Assembly (NCBI RefSeq): GCF_001592945.1
Contig: NZ_LRPB01000049.1
Coordinates: 124,001-188,000, forward strand
Direction of reading: 5' to 3'
Origin: Roseivirga seohaensis
GTDB taxonomy: Bacteria; Bacteroidota; Bacteroidia; Cytophagales; Cyclobacteriaceae
Length of the DNA: 64,000 nucleotides
Below, one piece after another: positions 25,621 through 35,372 of the stretch (within the stretch, counting starts at the first letter, position 1; each line of letters starts with the position of its first letter). The notes under the pieces are model-generated. The model made no database searches. It saw nothing but the letters and a program-made list of their open reading frames with translations, and had not been told where the DNA came from. The translations under genes and the position numbers were made by a program.

Positions 25621-25827
25621 ATGAAGGTCATCTTAAAATCAAAAATCACCTGCCCAAACTGCGGGCATCAAAAAGTAGAGGAAATGCCAACTGACGCTTG
25701 TCAATTCTTCTATGAGTGTGAAAGCTGTAAAACCGTTCTGAAACCAAAGCAAGGAGACTGCTGTATATTTTGCAGCTATGGTTCGGAAAAATGTCCGCCC
25801 ATTCAGCAAGACAAGGGTTGTTGCTAA
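25621..25827 (+). CDS. GDCCxC-domain small protein
   Basis: This 68-residue protein has CPNCGHQKVEEMP, CESC and the signature GDCCIFCSYG, ending GCC. That pattern is shared with the GDCCVxC family found next to mercury transport genes in many bacteria, some members of which are selenoproteins. It is small, soluble and cysteine-rich, so it probably binds or transfers metal. It lies between merTP and the CDF-like transporter. Confidence 0.82.
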   Translation: MKVILKSKITCPNCGHQKVEEMPTDACQFFYECESCKTVLKPKQGDCCIFCSYGSEKCPPIQQDKGCC

Positions 25828-25834
25828 AAAAGCT

Positions 25835-26626
25835 ATGAAAAAAAGTACCTTCCATATCACCAAAATGGACTGCCCTTCTGAAGAGCAGATGATCCGGATG
25901 AAGCTGGAACCTTATAATGAGGTAAAGCAACTTTCATTTGATATCCCCAATCGCAAACTGGAGGTATATCACACTGAAGAAGTTGAAAAGATCCATCGAG
26001 CCATTAGCGAACTCAACCTCAAAGACAGGCTGGAGGCTACGGAAGAAGCTGATATGCCTTTAGTTGCTGACGAATCGCACCAGCGAAAAATACTTTGGTG
26101 GGTGCTGGGCATCAATTTCGTTTTCTTTGTAGTAGAGATGACTACCGGATGGATATCTCGCTCTATGGGCTTGGTGGCCGACTCACTGGATATGCTGGCT
26201 GATTCCATTGTCTACGGCCTGAGCTTACTTGCTGTTGGTGCAGCCATATCTCGTAAGAAAAAGGTAGCCAGAATCAGTGGTTATTTTCAAATGGGATTGG
26301 CACTCTTAGGCTTTTCAGAAGTATTGCGCAGGTTCTTCAGTAAAAGCGAAACACCATTGTTTCAATGGATGATTATCATATCAGTACTGGCCCTCATCGG
26401 CAATCTGATTTCGCTCTGGCTGATCAATAAAGCCAAAAGTGAGGAAGCCCACATGCAGGCCAGCGCCATATTCACCTCCAATGACATTATAGTGAATGGC
26501 GGAGTCATCCTGGCGGGGGTGTTGGTTTATTTTCTGGATAGCAAATGGCCCGATTTAGCCATTGGGGGAATTGTGTTCGCCTTTGTGATGAGGGGGGCGG
26601 TCAGAATATTGAAATTGGCTAATTAA
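25835..26626 (+). CDS. CDF-family cation transporter with N-terminal HMA-like domain
   Basis: The protein starts with MKKSTFHITKMDCPSEEQM, an HMA-like domain with a single conserved cysteine. It continues with about six membrane segments containing the CDF metal-site segments VADSLDMLAD and FTSNDIIVNGG. CDF proteins exchange divalent metal for protons. The ATG at 25835 is preferred because it begins the conserved domain; an upstream in-frame start at 25778 would run into the GDCCxC gene. It closes the ArsR-MerTP module, and such proteins recur next to MerTP in Bacteroidota. Confidence 0.85.
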   Translation: MKKSTFHITKMDCPSEEQMIRMKLEPYNEVKQLSFDIPNRKLEVYHTEEVEKIHRAISELNLKDRLEATEEADMPLVADESHQRKILWWVLGINFVFFVVEMTTGWISRSMGLVADSLDMLADSIVYGLSLLAVGAAISRKKKVARISGYFQMGLALLGFSEVLRRFFSKSETPLFQWMIIISVLALIGNLISLWLINKAKSEEAHMQASAIFTSNDIIVNGGVILAGVLVYFLDSKWPDLAIGGIVFAFVMRGAVRILKLAN

Positions 26627-26820
26627 GGATGATCTGATTTTAAGTTTTGAGCCTCTCCAATGCTCCCGGTAATTATCAGGATTACACCCTTTCAAGCTCT
26701 GTAAATCCCATTGAACCAAACGTATGTATCAGGAACACAGTAACCACAATCAGAGCACCAAAACCAAAACTTCATAACATTTAAACAAGATTTCATAAAC
26801 TATCCCCCTTCGGCTTGTTG

Positions 26821-26828
26821 TACATTTG
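26821..26828 (+). promoter_or_regulatory. Possible -7 promoter element (TACATTTG)
   Basis: TACATTTG matches TAnnTTTG and lies 6 bp before the ATG at 26835, again implying a very short leader. No clear -33 TTG is seen at the usual distance. Confidence 0.4.
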
Positions 26829-26834
26829 TTTTCA

Positions 26835-27254
26835 ATGAAAAAAATATTCTCCATAACATTAGCCCTCATGTTGTTGCTAAGCAACATAGGTTATACTATG
26901 GCCACCCACTATTGTGGTGGGGAAGCTGTGGAGAGTAAGTTAATGTTAGTGAAGCACAATCTGGATTGTGGTATGCCTGACATGGAACAAGGGTGTGAAG
27001 AAGACATGCCTAATGGTCACCAATTTAGCTCCAAACCCTGTTGCCAAAACGAATACCAGACCTTCCAGATAGAAGACACCTTTAAAACCCCGGTAATACA
27101 GGCCTCCCCCAACTGGATGTTTGTATCCGCCTTTGTGCAGACTTTTTTAAACCCTGCGCTTTATACCCCCACCTCATTACCTCAATACAGGAATTACAGC
27201 CCTCCACTGCCGAAACAGGATAACCAAGCCCTTTTCCAGTCTTTCCTGATTTGA
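26835..27254 (+). CDS. HYC_CC_PP family small exported protein
   Basis: The 139-residue product has a signal peptide (MKKIFSITLALMLLLSNIGYTMA) followed by HYCGG. Further on come CGMPDMEQGC and KPCCQNE, and SPPLPKQD near the end. These are the HYC, CC and PP landmarks of this Bacteroidota family. The ATG at 26835 is chosen because it starts the signal peptide. It lies 100 bp before cusA, the same position relative to a pump as the DUF6660 gene at 15417. Periplasmic copper binding is a reasonable inference. Confidence 0.75.
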   Translation: MKKIFSITLALMLLLSNIGYTMATHYCGGEAVESKLMLVKHNLDCGMPDMEQGCEEDMPNGHQFSSKPCCQNEYQTFQIEDTFKTPVIQASPNWMFVSAFVQTFLNPALYTPTSLPQYRNYSPPLPKQDNQALFQSFLI

Positions 27255-27354
27255 TTTAATACTATTTGATTTCCCTGTGTGCCAATCTCAGAACTGGCGC
27301 AGCTTGTCCTGACCCTTCGGACTCAAATCAGTACTTCATCAAATTATCGTTTAA

Positions 27355-30300
27355 ATGCTCAATAAAATCATAAAATATTTTTTGGAGAATAAGCTTGTCA
27401 CCCTGCTTATTCTTATTGGTTTCATTGCCTGGGGTATCGTTACCGCCCCCTTCGGCTGGCAGGTAGGGGCTTTGCCTTCCGACCCAGTGCCCGTAGATGC
27501 CATCCCCGATATTGGCGAAAACCAGCAGATCGTTTTTACCCAGTGGCAAGGACGCTCTCCACAGGACATCGAAGACCAGATCTCCTACCCCCTGACTACT
27601 TATTTACTGGGAATACCCGGAGTGAAATCCATTCGTAGCTCCTCCATCTTCGGCTTCTCCAGTATCTTCATTATTTTCAGTGAAGACGTAGAGTTTTATT
27701 GGTCGCGTTCCAGAATACTCGAGAAACTGAGTTCCCTGCCTTCAGACCTCTTGCCGGAAGGCATACAACCGGCACTTGGACCCGATGCCACGGCTTTGGG
27801 TCAGGTGTATTGGTATACCATTGAGGGGCGCGATAAAGAGGGAAAACCTACTGGAGGTTGGGACTTGCATGAGATTCGCACCGTACAGGACTTCTACGTG
27901 AAGTATGGACTGAATGCTACTGAAGGTGTGTCCGAAGTAGCCTCCATCGGTGGTTTTGTCCAAGAGTACCAGATAGATGTAAACCCCGATGCTCTCAAAG
28001 CCTACAACATTCCGCTGCATAAAGTAATGCAGGCCGTGCAGAAGTCTAATAAAGATGTAGGTGCCAAAACCATTGAGATCAACCAGGCGGAATACTTGGT
28101 ACGTGGCCTGGGCTACATCAAAAAAGTAGAAGACATTGAAAAGGCTGTAGTGGCCGTGCAAGACAACGTACCCATTCGCATTAAAGATATTGGGGTGGTT
28201 TCTCTGGGACCTTCCACCCGAAGGGGACTGCTGGATAAAGATGGTGCAGAGGTAGTCGGAGGAGTTGTGGTGGCTCGCTATGGTGCCAACCCCCTCCTGG
28301 TTATCAACAACGTCAAGGATAAGATCAAAGAAATTGCCCCCGGACTGCCCAAGAAGATATTGGCAGATGGCCGGGAGAGCCAGTTGACCATTGTACCCTT
28401 TTACGACCGTTCCGAACTCATTTATGAAACATTAGGAACTTTAGAGGAAGCTTTGTCACTGGAGATCCTGATCTCCATCCTGGTAGTGATCGTAATGGTG
28501 TACAACCTCAGGGCATCCCTGCTCATTTCCAGCATTCTGCCCATAGCCGTATTGATGGTCTTTATTGCCATGCGCTATTTTGGAGTTGATGCGAACATCG
28601 TTGCTTTATCTGGAATCGCCATTGCCATTGGTACGATGGTAGACCTGGGCATCATCCTGTCCGAAAACATTATTAAACACATAGATGAAGCCCCACCCGG
28701 GCAAAAGCTTATAGATACCATCTACAAAGGTTCTACGGAAGTAGCCACCGCCATACTTACAGCCGTTTCTACCACCATCGTCAGTTTTATCCCGGTGTTT
28801 ACCATGCAGGCAGCCGAGGGTAAGTTATTCGGGCCATTGGCCTTTACCAAAACCTTTGCGCTGATTGCCGCATTGATCGTATCCTTAATCATTTTACCAA
28901 CCCTGGCGCACTGGTTTTTTGGAACCCGCATCAAAAATAAGTCCATTGCAAAATGGGTGAATGTGGCCTTATTGGCGATTGGCCTGCTCGTGCTTGTTCC
29001 CGGGTACTATTGGGCAGGTATTATTCTGGTGCTCTACGGTCTGGCTGGTATCCTGAAAAACCGTTACCCTGAAGATCATACAGACTCCCGAAAATGGTAT
29101 GTGAAAATTATTCAAAAGGCCGACCTCATTATTGTAGTGCTGGCTATTACCTGGCTCTTGGGCAAGTACTGGCTACCACTTGGGGCGGGCAACAGCTTAT
29201 GGGTCAACGTACTTTTTGTTGCCTTATTGGTAGGATTGATCTTAGGGTTGTTTACGCTTTTAGAACATTTCTACAAACCCATTTTAAAATGGTGTCTGGA
29301 TAATAAGGTCAAATTTCTATTGATCCCCAGCTTCCTGATCCTTTTAGGCGCTACTACCTGGATTGGCTTTAACAGCATTTTTGGTTTCGTAGCCAAAGGA
29401 TTGGATACCGTGGGCTGGAATATACGCCCCACCAAAGTATGGTCAGGCCTGACCCATAGCTTTCCGGGTGTTGGTAAAGAATTTATGCCCTCGCTCAATG
29501 AAGGCAGCTTTTTGCTAATGCCCACCTCCATGCCTCATTCCGGAATGGAATACAACCGCAAAGTAGTAGGGCAACTGGACATGTTATTGACCAACATTCC
29601 TGAAGTAGACCTTACCGTGGGTAAACTCGGCAGGGTGGAATCAGCCCTTGATCCCGCCCCGATTTCCATGTATGAGAACATCATCAACTACAAACCGGAG
29701 TATATGCTCAATGAAAAAGGGCACCGGGTCAGGTTTAAGGTAGATAAGGACAATCGCTATATCCTTAGCAGCGGTGATAGCCTTAGCAATGAGGAAGCTA
29801 TAGGGCGGGGTGTCACAGTAGAAGAACTCATACCTGATAATAATGGAAATTACTTCCGCAACTGGCGACCCTCCATTCAATCTCCTGATGACATCTGGAA
29901 GGAAATTATCAGGGTTACCAAAATACCAGGCGTTACCTCTGCACCCAAGCTACAGCCCATTGAAACCCGGCTGGTGATGCTCCAAACCGGAATGCGCGCC
30001 CCGATGGGTATCAAGGTGTATGGCCCCGACCTGAAAACCATCGAAAATTTTGGAATGCAACTGGAAGGGATATTAAAGGAGATACCTTCGGTAAAGGCCG
30101 AAGCCGTATTTGCTGACCGTATTGTAGGCAAGCCCTATCTGCATCTCAATATAGACCGGGACGAGATTTCGCGCTACGGCTTAAATGTAGAGGATGTGCA
30201 GCAGACGATAGAAACCGCTATCGGAGGCATGAAAATAACCTCTACCGTAGAAGGCCGGGAACGTTTCCCTGTACGGGTACGCTATCCGCGTGAATTGCGG

Positions 30301-31179
30301 GACGACCCCGCTTCCCTGGGCAAGATCTTAATACCTACACCTACAGGGGCACAAATCCCCATCAGTCAGGTGGTCGATTTTGAATACATGCGTGGCCCTC
30401 AGGCCATTAAAAGTGAGGAAACCTTTTTAGTGGGTTATGTGCTGTTTGATAAAAGGGACGGATACTCGGAGGTTGGAGTAGTTAATGATGCTCAGGCTGC
30501 AATTCAGGATAAAATAGACAGAGGTGATTTAGCAGTTCCTGCCGGCATCAGCTATAAGTTTTCTGGCAGCTATGAAAATCAGGTTAGAGCGGAGAAAAGA
30601 CTCTCCATCATCGTTCCGCTGGTTTTGGCGATTGTCTTTCTGATCCTGTATTTCCAGTTCAAATCGGTGACAACCTCCCTCATGGTGTTTACGGGGATCG
30701 CTATGGCCTTCAGTGGTGGCTTTATCATGCTTTGGTTCTATGGGCAGGGCTGGTTTGCTGATTTCTCTGTCTTCGGCACCAATATGCGGGACCTCTTCCA
30801 GATGCACACCATCAACCTCAGTGTAGCTGTTTGGGTAGGGTTTATCGCCCTTTTTGGCATTGCCACCGATGATGGAGTGCTGATCGCCACCTACCTGGAT
30901 CAGAGCTTCGGGCGCAATCGACCGACCAATTTAAAAGAAGTACGAGAGGCAGTAGTAGAAGCAGGATTGCGCAGGATACGGCCAGCTTTGATGACCGTTT
31001 CCACTACCATGATCGCATTGTTGCCGGTATTAACATCAACCGGACGTGGAGCGGATATCATGATACCGATGGCGATTCCATCCTTTGGCGGGATGGCCTT
31101 TGCGCTGGTGAGTATTTTCATTGTTCCCGTGCTCTACAGTATGAGAGAGGAGCGAAAATTTAAAAAAACACAATCATGA
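27355..31179 (+). CDS. cusA: CusA-type heavy-metal RND pump
   Basis: The 1,274-residue permease has RND topology with PVDAIPDIGENQQIVFTQWQGRSPQDIEDQI near the N-terminus, typical of CusA/CzcA. The fourth helix contains IGTMVDLGIILSENI and the C-terminal set GFIALFGIATDDGVLIATYLD, which fits monovalent CusA-like pumps more than divalent CzcA. It is longer than usual because of extra membrane segments in the middle (about 520-700). It exports Cu(I)/Ag(I) from periplasm and cytoplasm to the outside with the TolC and CusB genes that follow. The stop overlaps the next start (ATGA). Confidence 0.92.
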   Translation: MLNKIIKYFLENKLVTLLILIGFIAWGIVTAPFGWQVGALPSDPVPVDAIPDIGENQQIVFTQWQGRSPQDIEDQISYPLTTYLLGIPGVKSIRSSSIFGFSSIFIIFSEDVEFYWSRSRILEKLSSLPSDLLPEGIQPALGPDATALGQVYWYTIEGRDKEGKPTGGWDLHEIRTVQDFYVKYGLNATEGVSEVASIGGFVQEYQIDVNPDALKAYNIPLHKVMQAVQKSNKDVGAKTIEINQAEYLVRGLGYIKKVEDIEKAVVAVQDNVPIRIKDIGVVSLGPSTRRGLLDKDGAEVVGGVVVARYGANPLLVINNVKDKIKEIAPGLPKKILADGRESQLTIVPFYDRSELIYETLGTLEEALSLEILISILVVIVMVYNLRASLLISSILPIAVLMVFIAMRYFGVDANIVALSGIAIAIGTMVDLGIILSENIIKHIDEAPPGQKLIDTIYKGSTEVATAILTAVSTTIVSFIPVFTMQAAEGKLFGPLAFTKTFALIAALIVSLIILPTLAHWFFGTRIKNKSIAKWVNVALLAIGLLVLVPGYYWAGIILVLYGLAGILKNRYPEDHTDSRKWYVKIIQKADLIIVVLAITWLLGKYWLPLGAGNSLWVNVLFVALLVGLILGLFTLLEHFYKPILKWCLDNKVKFLLIPSFLILLGATTWIGFNSIFGFVAKGLDTVGWNIRPTKVWSGLTHSFPGVGKEFMPSLNEGSFLLMPTSMPHSGMEYNRKVVGQLDMLLTNIPEVDLTVGKLGRVESALDPAPISMYENIINYKPEYMLNEKGHRVRFKVDKDNRYILSSGDSLSNEEAIGRGVTVEELIPDNNGNYFRNWRPSIQSPDDIWKEIIRVTKIPGVTSAPKLQPIETRLVMLQTGMRAPMGIKVYGPDLKTIENFGMQLEGILKEIPSVKAEAVFADRIVGKPYLHLNIDRDEISRYGLNVEDVQQTIETAIGGMKITSTVEGRERFPVRVRYPRELRDDPASLGKILIPTPTGAQIPISQVVDFEYMRGPQAIKSEETFLVGYVLFDKRDGYSEVGVVNDAQAAIQDKIDRGDLAVPAGISYKFSGSYENQVRAEKRLSIIVPLVLAIVFLILYFQFKSVTTSLMVFTGIAMAFSGGFIMLWFYGQGWFADFSVFGTNMRDLFQMHTINLSVAVWVGFIALFGIATDDGVLIATYLDQSFGRNRPTNLKEVREAVVEAGLRRIRPALMTVSTTMIALLPVLTSTGRGADIMIPMAIPSFGGMAFALVSIFIVPVLYSMREERKFKKTQS

Positions 31180-32408
31180 AATCAGTTGTAAATATTATCA
31201 TACTTGTGCTGCTCGGAAACACTGTGGGCTATGCCCAAACACTGGACGACTATTTCAAAATAGCAGCCGAGCACAACCCGGGCTTGCAAGCCAAATACAA
31301 GGACTTTGAAGCTGCATTGCAACGGGTGCCACAGGTGAGCAGTCTGCCCGATCCCACCTTTTCTTTTGGCTATTTTATATCTCCGGTAGAAACAAGGGTA
31401 GGCCCACAACAGGCTCGGTTTTCCCTTACCCAGATGTTTCCGTGGTTCGGGACGCTAAAGGCGCAGGGCGATGCTGCAGCGTTAATGGCAGAGGCGAAAT
31501 ACCAATCTTTTGTGGATGCTCGGAATCGACTGTATTACCAGATGGCGGCTGCCTACTATCCGCTATACGAACTGCGGGAGTGGAAACGGATTGAACAGGA
31601 GAACATTGACATCCTCCAATCCTTCAAGACCATTGCCAACGCAAAGTTTGAGAACAGCAATGGCACTATGGTGGATGTGCTGCGGGTGGATATCATGCTC
31701 AAAGATGCCCAGACCAGCTTGGGCATTCTTAACAATAAGGAAAAGCCGCTGCTGACCGGGTTTAACAAACTGCTCAATCGGGACGAAGACAATCAGGTAC
31801 TTATCATGGATTCACTGGGCATAGAAACTTTACCCGATCACTTCCGGAAAGATTCCCTGCTTACCAATCATCCCGCTTTAAACGCACTGGATTTAAGAAT
31901 AAAGGCCAGTGAAGCCCGTGAGGAGGTAGCTTATAAGCAAGGTTTACCCCGGCTGGGCGTAGGGCTGGATTACGTGATGGTGGGGGAAAGAACCGATGCC
32001 GATGTGTCAGATAATGGCCGGAATGCCCTGATGCCTATGGTATCTGTCAGCATTCCGATTTTCAGAAGTAAGTACAGGGCTTCGGTAAAAGAAGCGCAAC
32101 TGATGCAGGAAGGCTACACTTTGCAAAAGCAGGAGTATGCCAATAACCTGACTTCGGGCTACGAGATGGTTTGGTTCCAAATACAACAGCAATCCGATCT
32201 GATCGCTTTGTACGTGCAACAGACCCTGGAATCGGAACAGGCGCTTAACCTGCTGTTTTCGGCCTATGCCAACTCAGGGCAGGAATTTGAGGAAGTGCTA
32301 CGGATGCAGCAGCAACTGCTGAAATATGAAAAAATGAAAGCCACGGCACAGGTGCAGTACCACATAGTCCTGGCCCAGCTTAACTATCTAACGGCAAAAA
32401 CATATTAA
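31176..32408 (+). CDS. TolC-family outer-membrane efflux protein
   Basis: The 410-residue protein has a signal peptide (ending VGYAQT) and the long alpha-helical repeats of outer-membrane efflux proteins (DDYFKIAAEHNPGLQAK and AGIGLDYVMVGERT-like strands). It is the exit duct for the CusA pump. It lies in the middle of a cusA-tolC-cusB operon with a 4-bp overlap upstream and 1 bp downstream. Confidence 0.88.
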   Translation: MKSVVNIIILVLLGNTVGYAQTLDDYFKIAAEHNPGLQAKYKDFEAALQRVPQVSSLPDPTFSFGYFISPVETRVGPQQARFSLTQMFPWFGTLKAQGDAAALMAEAKYQSFVDARNRLYYQMAAAYYPLYELREWKRIEQENIDILQSFKTIANAKFENSNGTMVDVLRVDIMLKDAQTSLGILNNKEKPLLTGFNKLLNRDEDNQVLIMDSLGIETLPDHFRKDSLLTNHPALNALDLRIKASEAREEVAYKQGLPRLGVGLDYVMVGERTDADVSDNGRNALMPMVSVSIPIFRSKYRASVKEAQLMQEGYTLQKQEYANNLTSGYEMVWFQIQQQSDLIALYVQQTLESEQALNLLFSAYANSGQEFEEVLRMQQQLLKYEKMKATAQVQYHIVLAQLNYLTAKTY

Positions 32409-32409
32409 G

Positions 32410-34197
32410 ATGAAAATCAATAGAAAAACAATTATCGTCATGCTACTCACACTGGTCACCGGTCTGTTGATGGGGTGGCTGATCTTTGGTGGCTCGTCTG
32501 GCCAAAAAATGGAAGAAGACCACCAACACACCAATGAAATAGCAGGCGAAACTATATGGACATGTTCTATGCACCCGCAGATCAGGCAAAACGAGCCGGG
32601 AGATTGCCCAATTTGTGGCATGGACCTCATCCCTCTTGAAAATGATGATAACCAGGAACTTGACCCGATGGCCATATCTATGTCACCTACGGCCATGCAA
32701 CTGGCCAGTGTCAGTACTGCTATAGTAGGCACTACTGCCCCTGTGAAAAGTGTAAGGCTCAATGGCAAGATACAGGAAGATGAACGGCTGGTATTTTCTC
32801 AAACCAGTCATATTCCTGGCAGGATAGAGCAGTTAAAGGTCAATTTTACCGGGGAATACGTGCGCAAAGGTCAGGTGATCGCCTCCCTTTACTCTCCCGA
32901 ACTCGTTACCGCCCAGGAAGAGCTTTTTGAAGCCCAAAAGATCAAGGCCACCCAACCCGCTCTCTATCAGTCCGCTCGGGAAAAACTTAAAAACTGGAAA
33001 CTTTCCGAAGCACAAATAGAGGAGATACTGGAGGAGGGAGAAACCAAAGAACAATTTCCGATTGTAGCCGATGTATCTGGTTATGTCATCAGCAAAAATG
33101 TCAATCTGGGCGATTACATCCGTAAGGGAGAGGCCATTTATGAAATTGCCGATTTGTCAAAAGTATGGGTATTGTTTGATGTGTATGAATCGGACCTGGC
33201 CTGGATAAAAAAAGGCGATAAAGTCAATTTTACTGTAGCCTCTCTGCCCGGTCAGGAATTTAACGGCACCATCAGCTTTTTAGACCCGGTTATTGATCCT
33301 AGAACCAGAGTAGCCAAAGCCCGGGTGGAAGCAACCAATAAAGGCAATACACTTAAACCAGAAATGTTTGCCAGTGGTGTAGTGCAGGCAGCACTTGAAA
33401 ATAAGGCGAATACCCTGATTGTACCCAAATCGGCTGTGATGTGGACAGGCGAACGCTCGGTAGTATATGTAAAAACACCTTCCGATAACGGCATGCACTT
33501 TATGATGCGGGAAGTGGTACTGGGGCCGGAGATGGGCGAAGGTTTCATTATAAAGCAAGGACTTGAACCGGGCGAAGAAATTGCCGTACACGGTACCTTT
33601 AGCATAGATGCAGCCGCTCAACTCGCTGGCAAGCCCAGTATGATGAATCCGGAAGGCGGGCCCGCCATGACCGGGCATAACCACGGAGGTAGCGAAATGC
33701 CTTCCACAGCAAGTCCTGTAAAGCCAAAAACAGTGCAATCATTTACCATCGATCAAAAAGCAAAAAAGTCCCTGCGGCCACTTTATACCACTTACCTCGA
33801 TTTCAAAAACGCATTGGTAGCGGATCAACTGGTTGAAGCGAAACAGTATGGTGGCCAGTTGGCAACAGCTATTGAGAAAGTAGATATGGCCTTGTTTACT
33901 GGAGCGGCACACAATGCCTGGATGGAACACAGCCGCACGCTGAAAAAAGCCCTGGAACATCTTCCGCATTTTAAAAGCATGGAAGAAATTCGGGGTGCTT
34001 TTCAACAGGTGTCTGAGGGAATGATCAATTTAACCCGATCCTTTACCCCGTTTGACACACCTCTTTATATACAGCATTGTCCAATGGCCAATAACAACAA
34101 AGGGGCGGATTGGCTCAGCATTAACGCTGAAATCAAGAACCCCTATTTCGGGGAAGCAATGCTGACCTGTGGAGAAATAACCGACACTATTAAATGA
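32410..34197 (+). CDS. cusB: CusB-type adaptor with CSMHP metal-binding and DUF3347 domains
   Basis: The 595-residue adaptor has an N-terminal membrane anchor and a heavy-metal-binding domain with WTCSMHPQIRQ and CPICGMDLIP (about 55-80). Next come the membrane-fusion domains (lipoyl halves around GEYVRKGQVIASL and GDYIRKGEAIYEI) and a C-terminal DUF3347 domain (about 450-595) with QHCPMAN, KNPYFGEAM and LTCGE. The metal-binding domain probably captures Cu(I), and DUF3347 could add a further Met/Cys site. A 43-residue gene overlaps its stop. Confidence 0.92.
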   Translation: MKINRKTIIVMLLTLVTGLLMGWLIFGGSSGQKMEEDHQHTNEIAGETIWTCSMHPQIRQNEPGDCPICGMDLIPLENDDNQELDPMAISMSPTAMQLASVSTAIVGTTAPVKSVRLNGKIQEDERLVFSQTSHIPGRIEQLKVNFTGEYVRKGQVIASLYSPELVTAQEELFEAQKIKATQPALYQSAREKLKNWKLSEAQIEEILEEGETKEQFPIVADVSGYVISKNVNLGDYIRKGEAIYEIADLSKVWVLFDVYESDLAWIKKGDKVNFTVASLPGQEFNGTISFLDPVIDPRTRVAKARVEATNKGNTLKPEMFASGVVQAALENKANTLIVPKSAVMWTGERSVVYVKTPSDNGMHFMMREVVLGPEMGEGFIIKQGLEPGEEIAVHGTFSIDAAAQLAGKPSMMNPEGGPAMTGHNHGGSEMPSTASPVKPKTVQSFTIDQKAKKSLRPLYTTYLDFKNALVADQLVEAKQYGGQLATAIEKVDMALFTGAAHNAWMEHSRTLKKALEHLPHFKSMEEIRGAFQQVSEGMINLTRSFTPFDTPLYIQHCPMANNNKGADWLSINAEIKNPYFGEAMLTCGEITDTIK

Positions 34198-34325
34198 AAG
34201 ACTGTTGTAAAACAGGGGATGAAATGCCCCAGTCAAAATTTGGAATATGGGCGAAACGCATCACCTGGGGGCTTGTAAGTCTACTGGTTGTGGTAATCGC
34301 CCTGATGCAAATTTTTAATCTCTAA
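34194..34325 (+). CDS. 43-residue single-pass membrane protein with CC motif
   Basis: A short frame begins at the ATGA overlap with the cusB stop. It encodes MKDCCKTGDEMPQSK followed by a 20-residue hydrophobic segment (TWGLVSLLVVVIALMQIF). The overlap and the clear single membrane helix make it a believable gene. The vicinal cysteines could bind metal at the membrane face. No family is recognised. Confidence 0.55.
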   Translation: MKDCCKTGDEMPQSKFGIWAKRITWGLVSLLVVVIALMQIFNL

Positions 34326-34377
34326 TCGAAATGTTTAATCCCGGCCTGACACTGAGCAGGCCACAAAATCAAGTAAA

Positions 34378-34893
34378 ATGAAAAAAACAACCCTAATCGT
34401 TTGCATGACCCTGATAAGTTGGGGAGCCTTTGCACAACATGATCACAGCAATCATGATGACAAAAAGGAGATGGATCAGAAGGCTGAACCCACCTTCAAA
34501 GACAAGAATACAGGTATAGCCTACGGTCATTATATTCATCTTAAAGAAGCACTGGTGGCCTCGAAGACGGATGAAGCCAAAAAAGCGGCCACAAAACTGG
34601 AAGCTTCTTTAGGCACGGTAAGCAAAGGAGAAAAGGCAAAGACAGAAGCAGCAAAAGTAAGTGCTGCCAGCACCTTGGATGCTCAACGTAAAGCTTTTAC
34701 GGCACTGAGCAATGAAATGGCCACTCTGGTGAAAGGCAGTACACTTACTTCGGGAGAAGTGTACCTGGAGTATTGCCCCATGGCTAACAAAAATACTGGA
34801 GGTTATTGGCTTTCCAACCAAAAGGAAATCAAGAACCCCTATTTCGGTGATCGGATGTTGAAATGTGGAAGTGTAAAGGAGATCATCCATTAG
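34378..34893 (+). CDS. Secreted DUF3347-domain protein
   Basis: The 171-residue protein has a signal peptide (LISWGAFAQ), a His/Asp-rich stretch (HDHSNHDDKKEMDQK) and a DUF3347 domain. The conserved end reads YCPMANKNTGGYWLS, KNPYFGDRM and LKCGSVKE. It is closely similar to the C-terminal domain of the adjacent CusB-type adaptor. The Met and Cys of CPMA and KCG are candidate copper ligands. It is probably a periplasmic copper-binding partner of the pump. Confidence 0.82.
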   Translation: MKKTTLIVCMTLISWGAFAQHDHSNHDDKKEMDQKAEPTFKDKNTGIAYGHYIHLKEALVASKTDEAKKAATKLEASLGTVSKGEKAKTEAAKVSAASTLDAQRKAFTALSNEMATLVKGSTLTSGEVYLEYCPMANKNTGGYWLSNQKEIKNPYFGDRMLKCGSVKEIIH

Positions 34894-34896
34894 ATC

Positions 34897-35352
34897 ATGG
34901 AAGCGCTACTTCCCGACTGGGCACCCAATCTACACCCACTGATCATTCACTTTCCCATTGTGCTGTGGGCCGTAGCGGTTTTGGCCGATCTGACCTCCCT
35001 GTTCTCCGGTAAAAGCTGGCTGAAACATATGGCAGTGGCACTTTATACTCTGGGGGCACTGTCCGCTTTGGCTGCCTATTTTAGTGGAGAACAGGCTATT
35101 GACGGAGTATCCGTTCCCATGCAGGGCGAGCTTACTGCCGGTAAGCATTCTGACTGGGGCCATTACACCCTGTATTTCTTTGGGGGCTATACCCTCATCC
35201 GCCTTCTCTTTTTATGGAGAAAGTGGGATAAAAAGAAATGGGTGGCCATTGCACTATTTATACTGGGCACAAGTGGTCTGGGCATAGTAGCCAAAACAGC
35301 CGACCTGGGTGGGAAGCTGGTATACAAATATGGAGTAGGAATCAAAAAATAA
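34897..35352 (+). CDS. DUF2231-type membrane protein
   Basis: The 151-residue protein has four predicted membrane segments and the DUF2231 opening NLHPLIIHFPIVLWAVAVLADL with conserved histidines. It starts 3 bp after the DUF3347 gene. Function is unknown; the histidines may bind heme or metal, and members often lie near copper genes. Confidence 0.8.
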   Translation: MEALLPDWAPNLHPLIIHFPIVLWAVAVLADLTSLFSGKSWLKHMAVALYTLGALSALAAYFSGEQAIDGVSVPMQGELTAGKHSDWGHYTLYFFGGYTLIRLLFLWRKWDKKKWVAIALFILGTSGLGIVAKTADLGGKLVYKYGVGIKK

Positions 35353-35372
35353 ATCTTTAAATCAATAATATC

